In this document: positions 1-6,381 of the stretch, piece after piece
Layout of the letters: every line of letters starts with the position of its first letter
Numbering within the stretch: position 1 is the first letter of the stretch
From: Clostridiales bacterium
GTDB lineage: Bacteria; Bacillota; Clostridia; Christensenellales; Christensenellaceae
Direction: 5' to 3'
Assembly (NCBI GenBank): GCA_019420265.1
Contig: JAHZHM010000134.1
Coordinates: 14,817 to 24,339, forward strand
DNA length: 9,523 nt
Position numbers and translations under genes: made by a program
Notes under the pieces: model-generated
Databases searched by the model: none
Told to the model about the DNA's origin: nothing
What the model saw: the letters and a program-made list of their open reading frames with translations, nothing else

Positions 1-602
1 CGGGAGCGACGCCATCCTTCAAAGGATACGGCGGGTTTCCCGGCTCTATCTGTGCATCTGTCAATGAGCAGGTTGTGCATGGAATCCCGGGGCATCGCCG
101 CCTGCGGGAAGGGGATATTTTAAGCATCGATATGGGCGCTTATCTGCATGGCTTCCATTCGGATATGGCCAGAACAGTCGGCGTCGGCGAAATTTCCCCC
201 GAGGCACAGCGGCTCATCGATATCACAAAAGAAAGCTTCTACCGGGGCATCGCTCAGGCAGTCGCCGGCAACCGCATTTTCCATATCAGCAAAGCCATCG
301 AGGATTATGCTGTGGAAAATGGCCTTGGCGTCGTGCGCGAGCTCATCGGCCATGGCGTCGGGCAGGATTTGCACGAGGCGCCGGATGTGCCCAACTTTGC
401 CTCCCGGTTCAAAGGCCCGGTTTTGCGGCCGGGCATGACCATTGCCGTCGAGCCCATGCTCAATCTGGGCACGCCAAAGGTGGTCGAGGCGGATGACGGC
501 TGGACGGTCTCCACGCTGGATGGCAAGCTCTCTGCTCACTATGAGAATACCATCGCCATCATGCCCGAAGGCCCCTGTGAAATACTCACGGTGGCGGAGT
601 GA
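1..602 (+). CDS. map: Methionine aminopeptidase type I, 3' part (5' end outside window)
   Basis: Metalloprotease that removes the initiator methionine from nascent proteins in the cytoplasm. The reading frame is already open at base 3 and gives 199 residues before TGA at 600-602. Type I enzymes are about 250 residues, so roughly 50 N-terminal residues are missing. The pita-bread fold signatures are visible in order: GYGGFPGSIC, then VVHGIPG (substrate-binding His), then the two metal-ligand aspartates in LSIDMG and FHSDMART, then the ligand His in GHGVGQ, then the ligand glutamates in AVEPM and AHYENTI. All five metal ligands expected from the family are present. In Firmicutes map normally follows secY and adk, and here it precedes the KOW gene with only 7 nt between them, so the two are probably co-transcribed. 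Identity is certain; the only defect is the window edge. Confidence 0.97.
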   Translation, partial: GATPSFKGYGGFPGSICASVNEQVVHGIPGHRRLREGDILSIDMGAYLHGFHSDMARTVGVGEISPEAQRLIDITKESFYRGIAQAVAGNRIFHISKAIEDYAVENGLGVVRELIGHGVGQDLHEAPDVPNFASRFKGPVLRPGMTIAVEPMLNLGTPKVVEADDGWTVSTLDGKLSAHYENTIAIMPEGPCEILTVAE

Positions 603-609
603 GGCGCGC

Positions 610-876
610 ATGGAGAAGCTGAAAGTTGGCAGTATTTGCCGGGCTCTGGCGGGCAGGGATAAGGGCAAATACTTTGTGGTGTCGGAGGTTTTGGAGGGCG
701 AGTATGTGCATCTGGCAGATGGCAGAAACCGCAAGCTCGCAAAGCCAAAACGCAAAAAGAGAAGGCATCTGCGCCCCTGCGGCGCTGTGAGCGAGGAGCT
801 CGGGCAGGCGCTGCAGCAAGGCGAAGCGCTGGATGCGCGGGTGCGGGAAGCTTTGGCAATATTAAAGGAGAATTAG
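610..876 (+). CDS. KOW-domain RNA-binding protein, ribosomal L14e-like
   Basis: Small basic protein of 88 residues. Residues 5-35 fit a KOW motif ([19 protein letters not shown]) like that of the archaeal/eukaryotic L14e family. Residues 40-53 form a dense Arg/Lys patch (including KPKRKKRR), and residues 59-88 look like an amphipathic helix rich in Ala, Glu and Leu. The ATG at 610 was chosen because it lies 7 nt after the map stop, starts at the beginning of the KOW fold, and has GGAG at 596-599 overlapping the end of map. Its last codons carry the infA ribosome-binding site (AAAGGAG, 864-870). From family knowledge, proteins annotated KOW domain-containing RNA-binding protein occur at this position in many Clostridia, and their role is not established. 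RNA or ribosome binding is inferred from domain and context. No catalytic residues are visible. Confidence 0.88.
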   Translation: MEKLKVGSICRALAGRDKGKYFVVSEVLEGEYVHLADGRNRKLAKPKRKKRRHLRPCGAVSEELGQALQQGEALDARVREALAILKEN

Positions 877-878
877 AT

Positions 879-1100
879 TTGTCAAAAAGTGATGTTATCG
901 AAGTTCAGGGCGTCGTAACGGATACCTTTCCGAATGCTGCTTTTGAAGTGGAGCTGGAAAATGGGCACAAAGTGCTGGCGCATATTTCTGGAAAACTGCG
1001 CATGAACTATATCCGCATTCTTCCGGGCGATAAGGTTACGGTGGAGCTTTCTCCCTACGATCTATCCAGAGGAAGAATCACTTGGAGAGGGAAGAACTAA
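879..1100 (+). CDS. infA: Translation initiation factor IF-1
   Basis: Small OB-fold (S1-type) factor that binds the 30S A site with IF-2 and IF-3 during initiation. The 73 residues match the normal IF-1 length. Diagnostic stretches are [10 protein letters not shown] at the N-terminus, [21 protein letters not shown] in two blocks across the middle, and [20 protein letters not shown] near the C-terminus. The start codon is TTG at 879. It was chosen because translation from it gives the canonical [10 protein letters not shown]-terminus and because AAAGGAG at 864-870 lies 8 nt upstream, inside the end of the KOW gene. Only 2 nt separate the KOW stop from this start, so translation is probably coupled. 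A 221-nt gap with a new promoter follows, so infA is likely the last gene of the upstream transcription unit, though readthrough into the alpha operon is possible. Confidence 0.97.
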   Translation: MSKSDVIEVQGVVTDTFPNAAFEVELENGHKVLAHISGKLRMNYIRILPGDKVTVELSPYDLSRGRITWRGKN

Positions 1101-1122
1101 GAAAAAGGGTGTTTTTGCTGTG

Positions 1123-1164
1123 TTATCACAAAAAAATCCTTAAAAAGGCATATTTTTGTGATAA
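1123..1164. repeat. Perfect 12-bp inverted repeat between infA and rpmJ
   Basis: TTATCACAAAAA at 1123-1134 is exactly mirrored by TTTTTGTGATAA at 1153-1164, with an 18-nt centre that includes a smaller CCTT/AAGG pairing. It lies just after infA and 17 nt before the -35 element of the alpha-operon promoter. It is not followed by a T run on the + strand, so it does not look like an ordinary intrinsic terminator. It could be an operator, an mRNA 3'-end stem protecting infA, or a processing site. AT-richness makes chance pairing somewhat more likely, but 12 perfect pairs is notable. Confidence 0.7.
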
Positions 1165-1180
1165 AATTCAGGAAAAAGCA

Positions 1181-1209
1181 TTGCAATTTCTTGGGTGAAC
1201 AGATAAAAT
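1181..1209 (+). promoter_or_regulatory. Sigma-A promoter for rpmJ-rpsM-rpsK-rpsD-rpoA-rplQ
   Basis: TTGCAA (1181-1186) and TAAAAT (1204-1209) are separated by exactly 17 nt. Each hexamer differs from the consensus by one or two bases, and the surroundings are AT-rich. Transcription would begin near 1216 and give a leader of about 105 nt ahead of rpmJ. The -10 and the bases after it nearly repeat those of the rplM promoter. The start site is inferred, not measured. Confidence 0.75.
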
Positions 1210-1240
1210 ATAAGGTGCGCTTATATTGATAATAGGCGCA

Positions 1241-1303
1241 TTAGAGAGTGTGTGGGATGCCCCGGGAGCTTTCCTGGGATAAGCACCCTATTGTCATCTC
1301 TAA
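1241..1303 (+). promoter_or_regulatory. Structured leader RNA upstream of rpmJ
   Basis: Three nested helices can be read directly. P1 is TTAGAGA (1241-1247) with TCTCTAA (1297-1303), perfect over 7 pairs. P2 is GGG-A-TGC (1254-1260) with GCACCC (1283-1288), 6 pairs with one bulged A. P3 is CCCGGGA (1261-1267) with TCCTGGG (1272-1278), 7 pairs including one G-U, closed by a GCTT loop. A smaller stem TGCGC/GCGCA (1216-1220/1236-1240) comes first. The structure ends a few bases before the rpmJ Shine-Dalgarno (GGAGGT, 1310-1315). This position fits a ribosomal-protein autoregulatory leader, but I do not recognise it as a named family. Confidence 0.6.
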
Positions 1304-1321
1304 AAAATAGGAGGTAGAAAA

Positions 1322-1435
1322 ATGAAGGTTAGACCGTCTGTAAAGCCGATGTGCGAGAAATGCAGAATCATCAAGCGGCACGGTAAAGTTATGGTCATCT
1401 GCTCGAATGCAAAGCATAAGCAGAGACAGGGCTAA
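1322..1435 (+). CDS. rpmJ: Ribosomal protein L36 (bL36), zinc-ribbon form
   Basis: The smallest large-subunit protein, contacting 23S rRNA. The gene encodes 37 residues, the standard length: [10 protein letters not shown] at the start, then CEKC, a basic middle, [12 protein letters not shown] at the end. The zinc ligands Cys11, Cys14, Cys27 and His32 are all present, so this is the zinc-binding (C+) type. GGAGGT at 1310-1315 is 6 nt upstream of ATG 1322. It is the first gene after the alpha-operon promoter and leader, and a 130-nt structured spacer separates it from rpsM. It is easily missed because of its size, but the match is unambiguous. Confidence 0.97.
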   Translation: MKVRPSVKPMCEKCRIIKRHGKVMVICSNAKHKQRQG

Positions 1436-1461
1436 ATTTATTTTTTGATAAGAAGTGCTGC

Positions 1462-1514
1462 CATGTTCGCGCAGCGGCTGTACGGGCCTTACCCGCCCGT
1501 ATTGCGCATGCATG
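1462..1514 (+). promoter_or_regulatory. Structured rpmJ-rpsM spacer (candidate r-protein control element)
   Basis: A perfect 7-bp stem TACGGGC (1481-1487)/GCCCGTA (1495-1501) with a 7-nt loop sits inside an outer stem GCGCA (1469-1473)/TGCGC (1503-1507). CATG (1462-1465) can further pair with CATG (1511-1514). No T run follows, so it is not a terminator. It lies 35-100 nt before rpsM, where the alpha-operon S4 target lies in E. coli. rpsD is in the same operon here, so S4 feedback is a reasonable guess, but the E. coli pseudoknot sequence itself is not recognisable. Confidence 0.45.
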
Positions 1515-1530
1515 CTCACCTTATTATACA
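1502..1530 (+). promoter_or_regulatory. Possible weak sigma-A promoter before rpsM
   Basis: TTGCGC (1502-1507) and TATACA (1525-1530) are 17 nt apart, each matching 4 of 6 consensus bases. Initiation would be near 1537, leaving about 29 nt before rpsM. The -35 element overlaps the right arm of the spacer hairpin. It may be a secondary promoter or chance. Confidence 0.3.
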
Positions 1531-1565
1531 AATCACCGAACAAAGAACCGGAGGTAAAAGGTTAA

Positions 1566-1934
1566 ATGGCACGTATTGCTGGGGTAGATTTACCCAGAGA
1601 TAAACGCATTGAAATCGGCCTGACCTATGTCTATGGCATTGGTCTGAAAACCTCTCAGGAAATTCTCGCTGCAACCGGGGTAGACCCGGATATTCGGGTG
1701 AGAGATTTATCCGAGGATGATGCCGGCAAAATCAGAGAATATGTCGATAAGCACTGCCATGTTGAGGGTGATCTCAAAAGAGAAGTCAGCCTCAATATTA
1801 AGCGTCTGATGGAAATTGGCTGCTATCGCGGAGTCCGCCATAGAAGAGGCTTGCCTGTGCGCGGCCAGAGCACGAAAACAAATGCGCGCACCAGAAAAGG
1901 CCCCAAGAAGACGGTAGCGGGCAAGAAGAAGTAA
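1566..1934 (+). CDS. rpsM: Ribosomal protein S13 (uS13)
   Basis: Small-subunit head protein that forms bridges to the large subunit and touches the P-site tRNA through its tail. It is 122 residues, the usual length. The N-terminus [19 protein letters not shown], the helix-hairpin-like [11 protein letters not shown] (25-35), [10 protein letters not shown] (92-101) and NARTRKGP (106-113) are family hallmarks, and the extended tail ends in KKK. GGAGGT at 1550-1555 is 10 nt upstream of ATG 1566. It opens the S13-S11-S4-alpha-L17 order typical of alpha operons, with rpsK starting 13 nt after its stop. Nothing unusual is seen in the protein. Confidence 0.98.
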   Translation: MARIAGVDLPRDKRIEIGLTYVYGIGLKTSQEILAATGVDPDIRVRDLSEDDAGKIREYVDKHCHVEGDLKREVSLNIKRLMEIGCYRGVRHRRGLPVRGQSTKTNARTRKGPKKTVAGKKK

Positions 1935-1947
1935 GGGGGAGAATGTA

Positions 1948-2337
1948 ATGGCAAAAGCAGTTACAAGCAGAAAGCGCAGAGAAAAGAAAAATATTGAGCG
2001 CGGCCAGGCACATATCCGCTCTTCCTTCAACAATACGATTGTTACGATGTCGGATATGCAGGGCAATGCGCTTTCTCAGTCGAGCTCTGGAGCACTTGGC
2101 TTCCGCGGCTCGAGAAAGTCCACTCCCTTCGCGGCGCAGATGGCTGCGGAGACGGCTGCAAAAGCGGCGATGGAGCATGGCCTGAAAACGGTAGAAGTTT
2201 ATGTTCGCGGCCCGGGGTCTGGCAGAGAAGCGGCAATCCGCGCGCTGCAGACGGCTGGTCTCGAAGTTACGCTGATTAAGGATGTCACGCCGATTCCGCA
2301 CAACGGCTGCCGTCCGCCCAAGCGCAGAAGGGTTTAA
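1948..2337 (+). CDS. rpsK: Ribosomal protein S11 (uS11)
   Basis: Small-subunit platform protein next to the E-site and mRNA exit. It has 129 residues, the normal size. The basic N-terminal extension ([13 protein letters not shown]) is followed by [15 protein letters not shown], then the conserved [28 protein letters not shown], and the C-terminal [26 protein letters not shown] at 1933-1940 precedes ATG 1948. The rpsD ribosome-binding site (AAAGGAGGT, 2336-2344) begins in the rpsK stop codon, so rpsK and rpsD are tightly linked. The short run SQSSSGALG is serine-rich where many relatives have a single Ser-Ala, a minor variation. Confidence 0.98.
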   Translation: MAKAVTSRKRREKKNIERGQAHIRSSFNNTIVTMSDMQGNALSQSSSGALGFRGSRKSTPFAAQMAAETAAKAAMEHGLKTVEVYVRGPGSGREAAIRALQTAGLEVTLIKDVTPIPHNGCRPPKRRRV

Positions 2338-2352
2338 AGGAGGTATATTATT

Positions 2353-2976
2353 ATGGCAAGATACACAGGTCCTGTATGCCGCCTTTGCCGCAGAGAAGGC
2401 TGCAAACTGTTCCTCAAAGGGGATAGATGCTTCTCGGAAAAGTGCGCATTCACAAAACGCCCGGTTGCCCCGGGGCAGCATGGCCAGAGCAGAAAGAAAG
2501 CTTCTGAATATGGCATTCAGCTGCGTGAGAAACAGAAAGTCAAAAGAGCTTATGGCATGAGCGAAAAGCAGTTCCGCAGCTATTTCGAGCTGGCTGCAAA
2601 GCAGAGAGGCGTCACGGGCGCCTACATGCTCATGCTGCTGGAGCTTCGCCTGGATAACGTGATCTACCGCATGGGCGTGGGCGATTCCCGCGCGCAGGCT
2701 CGTCAGTTCGTTCTGCATGGGCATATCACGGTAAACGGCAAGAAAGTCGATATCCCTTCCTACAGAGTCGCGGTGGGTGATGTCATCGCCGTCAAGGCAA
2801 AGAGCGCCGGAACAGAGCGCTTCAAGCAGATCGCGGAGCAGGCTGGCAAGCCGGTTCCCAAGTGGCTCTCGGTTGCCGAGGGCGGTCTTTCCGCAAGCGT
2901 GGTAGCGCTGCCTGAGAGAGATGATATGGATTTAACCATTGAAGAGCACTTGATCGTCGAGCTGTATTCTAGATAA
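2353..2976 (+). CDS. rpsD: Ribosomal protein S4 (uS4), zinc-binding form
   Basis: Primary 16S rRNA binder that nucleates 30S body assembly. In many bacteria it also represses its own operon by binding the leader. The 207 residues match the family length. The N-terminal segment has Cys9, Cys12, Cys26 and Cys31 in the spacing known to bind zinc in S4 of Thermus, plus an extra Cys17. The S4 RNA-binding domain spans roughly residues 98-150 ([11 protein letters not shown], then [11 protein letters not shown]). The protein ends LIVELYSR as expected. AAAGGAGGT at 2336-2344 gives a strong start at ATG 2353. Its presence between rpsK and rpoA is the clostridial/proteobacterial arrangement, unlike Bacillus, and makes S4 a candidate regulator of this operon. 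Confidence 0.98.
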   Translation: MARYTGPVCRLCRREGCKLFLKGDRCFSEKCAFTKRPVAPGQHGQSRKKASEYGIQLREKQKVKRAYGMSEKQFRSYFELAAKQRGVTGAYMLMLLELRLDNVIYRMGVGDSRAQARQFVLHGHITVNGKKVDIPSYRVAVGDVIAVKAKSAGTERFKQIAEQAGKPVPKWLSVAEGGLSASVVALPERDDMDLTIEEHLIVELYSR

Positions 2977-3020
2977 CAATAGTTCGAACCGCAACTAACT
3001 TTAAGGAGGGTTTTTCGTAC

Positions 3021-3965
3021 ATGTTGGAAATTGAAAAGCCGAAGATCGAATGCACTGAGCACAATGCTGACAGAAGCTATGCGAGATTCGTGATGGAGCC
3101 CCTCGAGCGGGGCTTTGGGACAACACTTGGCAACTCTCTGAGAAGAGTCCTGCTTTCCTGCCTTCCTGGTGTAGCGGTGACGAAAATCAAGATTGATGGA
3201 GTGTTGCACGAGTTTTCCACGGTTCCCGGCGTTCGGGAAGACGTCACAAACATCGTGCTGAACCTTAAAGGATTGCGCGCAAAGCTGTATTCCGATGAGC
3301 CCAAGACGCTGACGCTGGATGTCGTGGGCCCAAAGGAAGTGACAGCGGCGGATATTTCTTTGGATTCCGATGTGGAAATTATCAATCCGGATCTTCATAT
3401 CGCCACACTGGACGACAACGCAGCGCTGACGATGGAAATTACGCTGGCCCATGGCAGAGGCTATGTTCTTGCAGATAAGAACAAAGAGCCGGATATGCCC
3501 ATTGGCGTGATTCCCATGGATTCGCTCTATACCCCCGTAACCAAGGCAAACTTCACGGTGGAAAATACCCGCGTTGGCCAAATCACAGATTTTGACAAGC
3601 TGACGCTGGATGTCTGGACGGATGGCTCCATCCCGGCAGACGAGGCCGTTTCCTTTGCGGCTAAGATTTTAACCGAGTATCTGAGCCAGTTCGTGGGTCT
3701 GGCGGATCATGTGGGCGATGTCGAGATCATGGTGGCCAAAGAGGATGCAAAGAAAGAGAAAATCCTTGAGATCACCATCGAAGAGCTGGATTTGTCCGTG
3801 CGCTCCTATAACTGCTTAAAGCGCGCAGGCATCAACACGATCGAAGAGCTCATCAAAAAGAACGAAGAAGAAATGATGAAGGTAAGAAACCTGGGCAGAA
3901 AATCTCTGGAGGAAGTCCAGCAGAAGCTTGCGACCTTGGGGCTCAGCCTTCGTCAGGATGATTAA
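3021..3965 (+). CDS. rpoA: RNA polymerase alpha subunit
   Basis: Alpha dimerises to start RNA polymerase assembly, and its C-terminal domain contacts UP-element DNA and activators. The 314 residues match Firmicutes alpha. The N-terminal domain (about 1-230) contains [19 protein letters not shown] (32-50), the dimer and beta-contact helix, and [11 protein letters not shown] (65-75). A charged linker (about 235-250, [10 protein letters not shown]) leads to the C-terminal domain with [14 protein letters not shown] (258-271), where Arg261, Asn264 and Cys265 align with the E. coli DNA-contact residues R265, N268 and C269. [13 protein letters not shown] (291-303) follows. AAGGAGGG at 3003-3010 is 10 nt before ATG 3021. 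A 44-nt spacer separates it from rpsD. Confidence 0.98.
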   Translation: MLEIEKPKIECTEHNADRSYARFVMEPLERGFGTTLGNSLRRVLLSCLPGVAVTKIKIDGVLHEFSTVPGVREDVTNIVLNLKGLRAKLYSDEPKTLTLDVVGPKEVTAADISLDSDVEIINPDLHIATLDDNAALTMEITLAHGRGYVLADKNKEPDMPIGVIPMDSLYTPVTKANFTVENTRVGQITDFDKLTLDVWTDGSIPADEAVSFAAKILTEYLSQFVGLADHVGDVEIMVAKEDAKKEKILEITIEELDLSVRSYNCLKRAGINTIEELIKKNEEEMMKVRNLGRKSLEEVQQKLATLGLSLRQDD

Positions 3966-3989
3966 TCTGTAGCTAGGAGGCACACGAAG

Positions 3990-4502
3990 GTGGCAAACTA
4001 TACCAAATTAAACATGGCCTCGGGCCCGAGAAAGGCCGTTCTCAGAAATCAGGTTACCGCTCTTCTTTGGAATGGCAGAATCGAGACGACAGACGCCAAG
4101 GCCAGAGAAGTTCGCAGAATCGCTGAGAAGATGATCACGAAGGCCATGAAGCAGTATAAAAATACAGTAACTGTCACGAAATCCGTCAAGGATGATAAGG
4201 GCAATATTGTAGAGAAAGAGTTCGTAAACGATGCTCCGGAAAAGCTGGCCGTCAGACGCCAGATGCTGGCTTATCTTTATAACGTCAAGCCGGAAAAGCT
4301 GGAGAAGGAGAGCAAATACAAATACAATCAGCGCACGGGGGATGTCAAATATCCCGTTGTGGAAAAAGTATTTAGAGAAATCGCTCCGAAGTATGCAGCC
4401 CGGGCAGAATCTCTGGGCCAGGGCGGCGGCTATACCCGCATCATCAAGATGGGGCCGAGACGCGGCGATGCGGCGGAAATGGTGATTCTCGAGCTGGTCT
4501 AA
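3990..4502 (+). CDS. rplQ: Ribosomal protein L17 (bL17), long form
   Basis: Large-subunit protein near the peptide exit. The N-terminus ([21 protein letters not shown]-like [22 protein letters not shown]) and the C-terminus ([16 protein letters not shown], then MVILELV) are clear family signatures. At 170 residues it is longer than the 120-127 of Bacillus and E. coli. The extra length lies between about residues 54 and 122, in a charged Lys/Glu/Val-rich segment ([20 protein letters not shown]) and a second stretch around 100-120 ([14 protein letters not shown]). The start is GTG at 3990 with TAGGAGG at 3974-3980, chosen because it gives MANYTKLN. It is the last gene of the alpha operon and is followed by a terminator-like hairpin. 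Confidence 0.96.
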   Translation: MANYTKLNMASGPRKAVLRNQVTALLWNGRIETTDAKAREVRRIAEKMITKAMKQYKNTVTVTKSVKDDKGNIVEKEFVNDAPEKLAVRRQMLAYLYNVKPEKLEKESKYKYNQRTGDVKYPVVEKVFREIAPKYAARAESLGQGGGYTRIIKMGPRRGDAAEMVILELV

Positions 4503-4507
4503 TTGCC

Positions 4508-4553
4508 AGAGAGGGGCTTTGGGGCGCATGCACTCAAAGCCTCTTTTCTTTTC
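4508..4553 (+). terminator. Probable intrinsic terminator after rplQ
   Basis: AGAGGGGCTTTG (4510-4521) pairs with CAAAGCCTCTTT (4535-4546) over 12 positions including two G-U pairs, around a 13-nt loop. The T-rich stretch TTTTCTTTTC (4544-4553) overlaps and follows. The core GGCTTTG/CAAAGCC is perfect. The large loop and interrupted T tract suggest partial rather than complete termination. Confidence 0.6.
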
Positions 4554-4641
4554 ATTTCGGGCTTGCCCGTTTTGAATGCGGCAGGCCGCGGCCCATATGC
4601 GGAAGAGCCCGGCGGCGTCTCCCGCTGGCTTTGGGCGGTGC

Positions 4642-4667
4642 GCCTTGCCTTCGGGCGGGGCATTTTT
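4642..4667 (+). terminator. UUCG-capped hairpin with T run upstream of ecfA1 (terminator/attenuator)
   Basis: GCCTTGCC (4642-4649) pairs with GGCGGGGC (4654-4661) over 8 pairs, two of them G-U, closed by a TTCG tetraloop, and is followed directly by ATTTTT (4662-4667). The 5' arm could alternatively pair upstream (GGCG 4634-4637 with CGCC 4641-4644), which would disrupt the hairpin. No convincing promoter lies between this and ecfA1. The 203-nt rplQ-ecfA1 gap contains no gene that I can support. Confidence 0.55.
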
Positions 4668-4705
4668 CAAAGCCGGGTGCGGCCAGAAAGAAAGCAGGTA
4701 GCAGG

Positions 4706-5539
4706 ATGCAACAAATTTTAGAGGCGGAAGCGCTCAAGTTCGCCTATATTTCTGAAGACGAAACCTACCACTTCGCCTTAAACGGCATCGACCTTTCCGT
4801 CAAAGAAGGGGAGTTTGTCGTCATACTCGGGCATAACGGCAGCGGCAAATCCACCTTTGCCCGGCTGGTGAACGCGCTGAATACGCCAACCTCGGGCAGA
4901 TTGGAAGTCGCCGGGATGGATACTTCCAAGGAGGAAAACCAGCTGGCCATTCGGGAGACGGCGGGCATGGTCTTTCAAAACCCGGATAACCAGCTGGTGG
5001 CCACGGTGGTGGATGAGGAAGTCGCCTTTGGGCCGGAAAACCTCGGCGTGCCCAGAGAGGAAATTCTGGAGCGCGTGCAGCAGTCGCTGGAGATGGTGGG
5101 CATGGAGCAGTATCAAAAGCGCGCGCCGCATATGCTCTCGGGAGGTCAAAAGCAGCGCATCGCCATAGCCAGCACCTTGGCCATGCACCCCAAGATGATC
5201 ATCTTCGATGAGGCGACGGCCATGCTGGATCCCAAGGGGCGCAGCGACATTTTGGAGATCATCCATCAGCTGAACGCCCAGGGCATGACCATTCTGCTCA
5301 TCACGCACTTCATGGAAGAGGCGGTAGACGCGGATCAGGTGGTGGTGATGCGGGGTGGGTTTGTGCTGAAAAAGGGCACGCCCCAGGAGATTTTCTTCGA
5401 TGAGCAGCTGCTCCAAAAGGCCGAGCTTTTGCCGCCCTTCGCCGCACAGCTCTATATGGATCTGAAAAAGAAGGGAATTGCCCTAAGTCCCGCGCTGACC
5501 AGAGAGGAGCTTGCAGAGCAGCTATGTCAATTACAGTAA
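4706..5539 (+). CDS. ecfA1: ECF transporter ATP-binding protein EcfA1
   Basis: One of the paired ATPases of the group II energy-coupling factor module, which drives uptake of vitamins or metal ions through separately encoded S components. The 277 residues carry Walker A GHNGSGKST (42-50), Q-loop Gln91 in VFQNPDNQ, the ABC signature LSGGQKQR (144-151), Walker B MIIFDEA with catalytic Glu169, the D-loop MLDP and switch His201. VFQNPDNQ is typical of this family and separates it from generic importers. ATG 4706 was chosen because the protein then begins just before the first strand. An in-frame TTG at 4631 would extend into the hairpin region and is unlikely. The ribosome-binding site is weak (GCAGGTAGCAGG, 4694-4705). 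It overlaps ecfA2 by 16 nt, so translation of the pair is coupled. Confidence 0.95.
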   Translation: MQQILEAEALKFAYISEDETYHFALNGIDLSVKEGEFVVILGHNGSGKSTFARLVNALNTPTSGRLEVAGMDTSKEENQLAIRETAGMVFQNPDNQLVATVVDEEVAFGPENLGVPREEILERVQQSLEMVGMEQYQKRAPHMLSGGQKQRIAIASTLAMHPKMIIFDEATAMLDPKGRSDILEIIHQLNAQGMTILLITHFMEEAVDADQVVVMRGGFVLKKGTPQEIFFDEQLLQKAELLPPFAAQLYMDLKKKGIALSPALTREELAEQLCQLQ

Positions 5540-6381
5540 AAAACCTTTCTTATACCTATATGCCCGGCACGCCCTTCGAGCATCAGGCGCTCAAAAACGT
5601 CAGCTTCGAGATCGCAGACGGCGAGTTCGTGGGCATCATCGGGCACACGGGCAGCGGCAAGAGCACGCTGATTCAGGTCATCAGCGGCCTGCTGGATGGC
5701 GCGCAGGGCCAGGTGCTCATTGGCGGCGTGGACTACATGGCCAAAAAGGCGGATCGCAAGCAGCTTCGGCGGACGCTGGGCGTGGTGTTCCAGTATCCCG
5801 AATATCAGCTCTTTGAGGAGACGGTGGAAAAGGATGTGGCCTATGGCCCGCGCAAAATGGGCATTCCCGAAAGCGAAATTGCCGGGCGGGTGCGCGTCGC
5901 GCTGGAGCATGTGGGCATCGATTACGAGCTCTATAAGGATAAATCGCCCTTCTCGCTCTCGGGCGGGCAAAAGCGCAAAATTGCCATCGCCGGCGTGCTG
6001 GCAATGGAGCCTTCTATCCTGATTTTGGACGAGCCCATCGCCGGGCTGGACCCTATGGGCCGGGAAAACTTCATGCAGCTCTCCCGGGATCTGAACGAGA
6101 CGGGCATCACCATCCTGATGATCTCGCACAATATGGACAACCTGGCGGAATATGCTGGCCGGGTGCTGGTGATGAAGGGCGGCGAACTGTATCTGAACGG
6201 CACGCCGAAGGAAGTTTTCGCGCAGGAGGAGAAGCTGCTTGCCGCTGGGCTGGATTTGCCCGAAGCCGCCAAGCTGGCTGGGCAGCTGCGGGCGCGGGGC
6301 ATGGATGTTCCGCCGGGCATCATCCGCTATGATGAAATGCTGGGCTATCTGGCAGAAAAGCTGGGAGGGAGAGAGCAATGA
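5524..6381 (+). CDS. ecfA2: ECF transporter ATP-binding protein EcfA2
   Basis: Second ATPase of the ECF module, forming the heterodimer with EcfA1 on the cytoplasmic face. The 285 residues show Walker A GHTGSGKST (40-48), Q-loop Gln90 in VFQYPEYQLF, signature LSGGQKRK (145-152), Walker B ILILDEP with Glu170, GLDP, and switch His202. The VFQYPEYQLFEETV motif is characteristic of the A2 paralogue. The ATG at 5524 lies within the end of ecfA1, out of frame, and its stop overlaps the ecfT start as ATGA at 6378-6381, so the three genes form one translationally coupled unit. All nucleotide-binding motifs are intact, which suggests two competent ATP sites in the heterodimer. Confidence 0.95.
   Translation: MSITVKNLSYTYMPGTPFEHQALKNVSFEIADGEFVGIIGHTGSGKSTLIQVISGLLDGAQGQVLIGGVDYMAKKADRKQLRRTLGVVFQYPEYQLFEETVEKDVAYGPRKMGIPESEIAGRVRVALEHVGIDYELYKDKSPFSLSGGQKRKIAIAGVLAMEPSILILDEPIAGLDPMGRENFMQLSRDLNETGITILMISHNMDNLAEYAGRVLVMKGGELYLNGTPKEVFAQEEKLLAAGLDLPEAAKLAGQLRARGMDVPPGIIRYDEMLGYLAEKLGGREQ

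Noticed and set aside
1139..1167. Possible second promoter CTTAAA-N17-TAAAAT inside the inverted repeat
   Set aside because: The -35 match is poor and the TTGCAA/TAAAAT pair at 1181-1209 is clearly better.
1798..2724. Long minus-strand open frame (308 codons) opposite rpsM-rpsK-rpsD
   Set aside because: It lies wholly across three certain ribosomal genes, has no recognisable domain or ribosome-binding site, and is a by-product of their codon bias.
2982..2989. GTTCGAAC palindrome between rpsD and rpoA, resembling a tRNA T-loop
   Set aside because: No acceptor, D or anticodon arms surround it. An 8-bp palindrome is expected by chance.
4572..4599. Possible promoter TTGAAT/CATATG before ecfA1
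   Set aside because: The -10 is weak, the spacer is 16 nt, the context is GC-rich, and a terminator-like hairpin lies downstream of it.
4631..4705. Upstream in-frame TTG extension of ecfA1
   Set aside because: It would translate through the UUCG hairpin, is not ABC-like, and the ATG at 4706 gives the normal N-terminus.
5527..6378. Minus-strand open frame of 283 codons opposite ecfA2
   Set aside because: Exact shadow of ecfA2, which has every ABC motif. The antisense product is His/Arg/Gln-rich with no fold.
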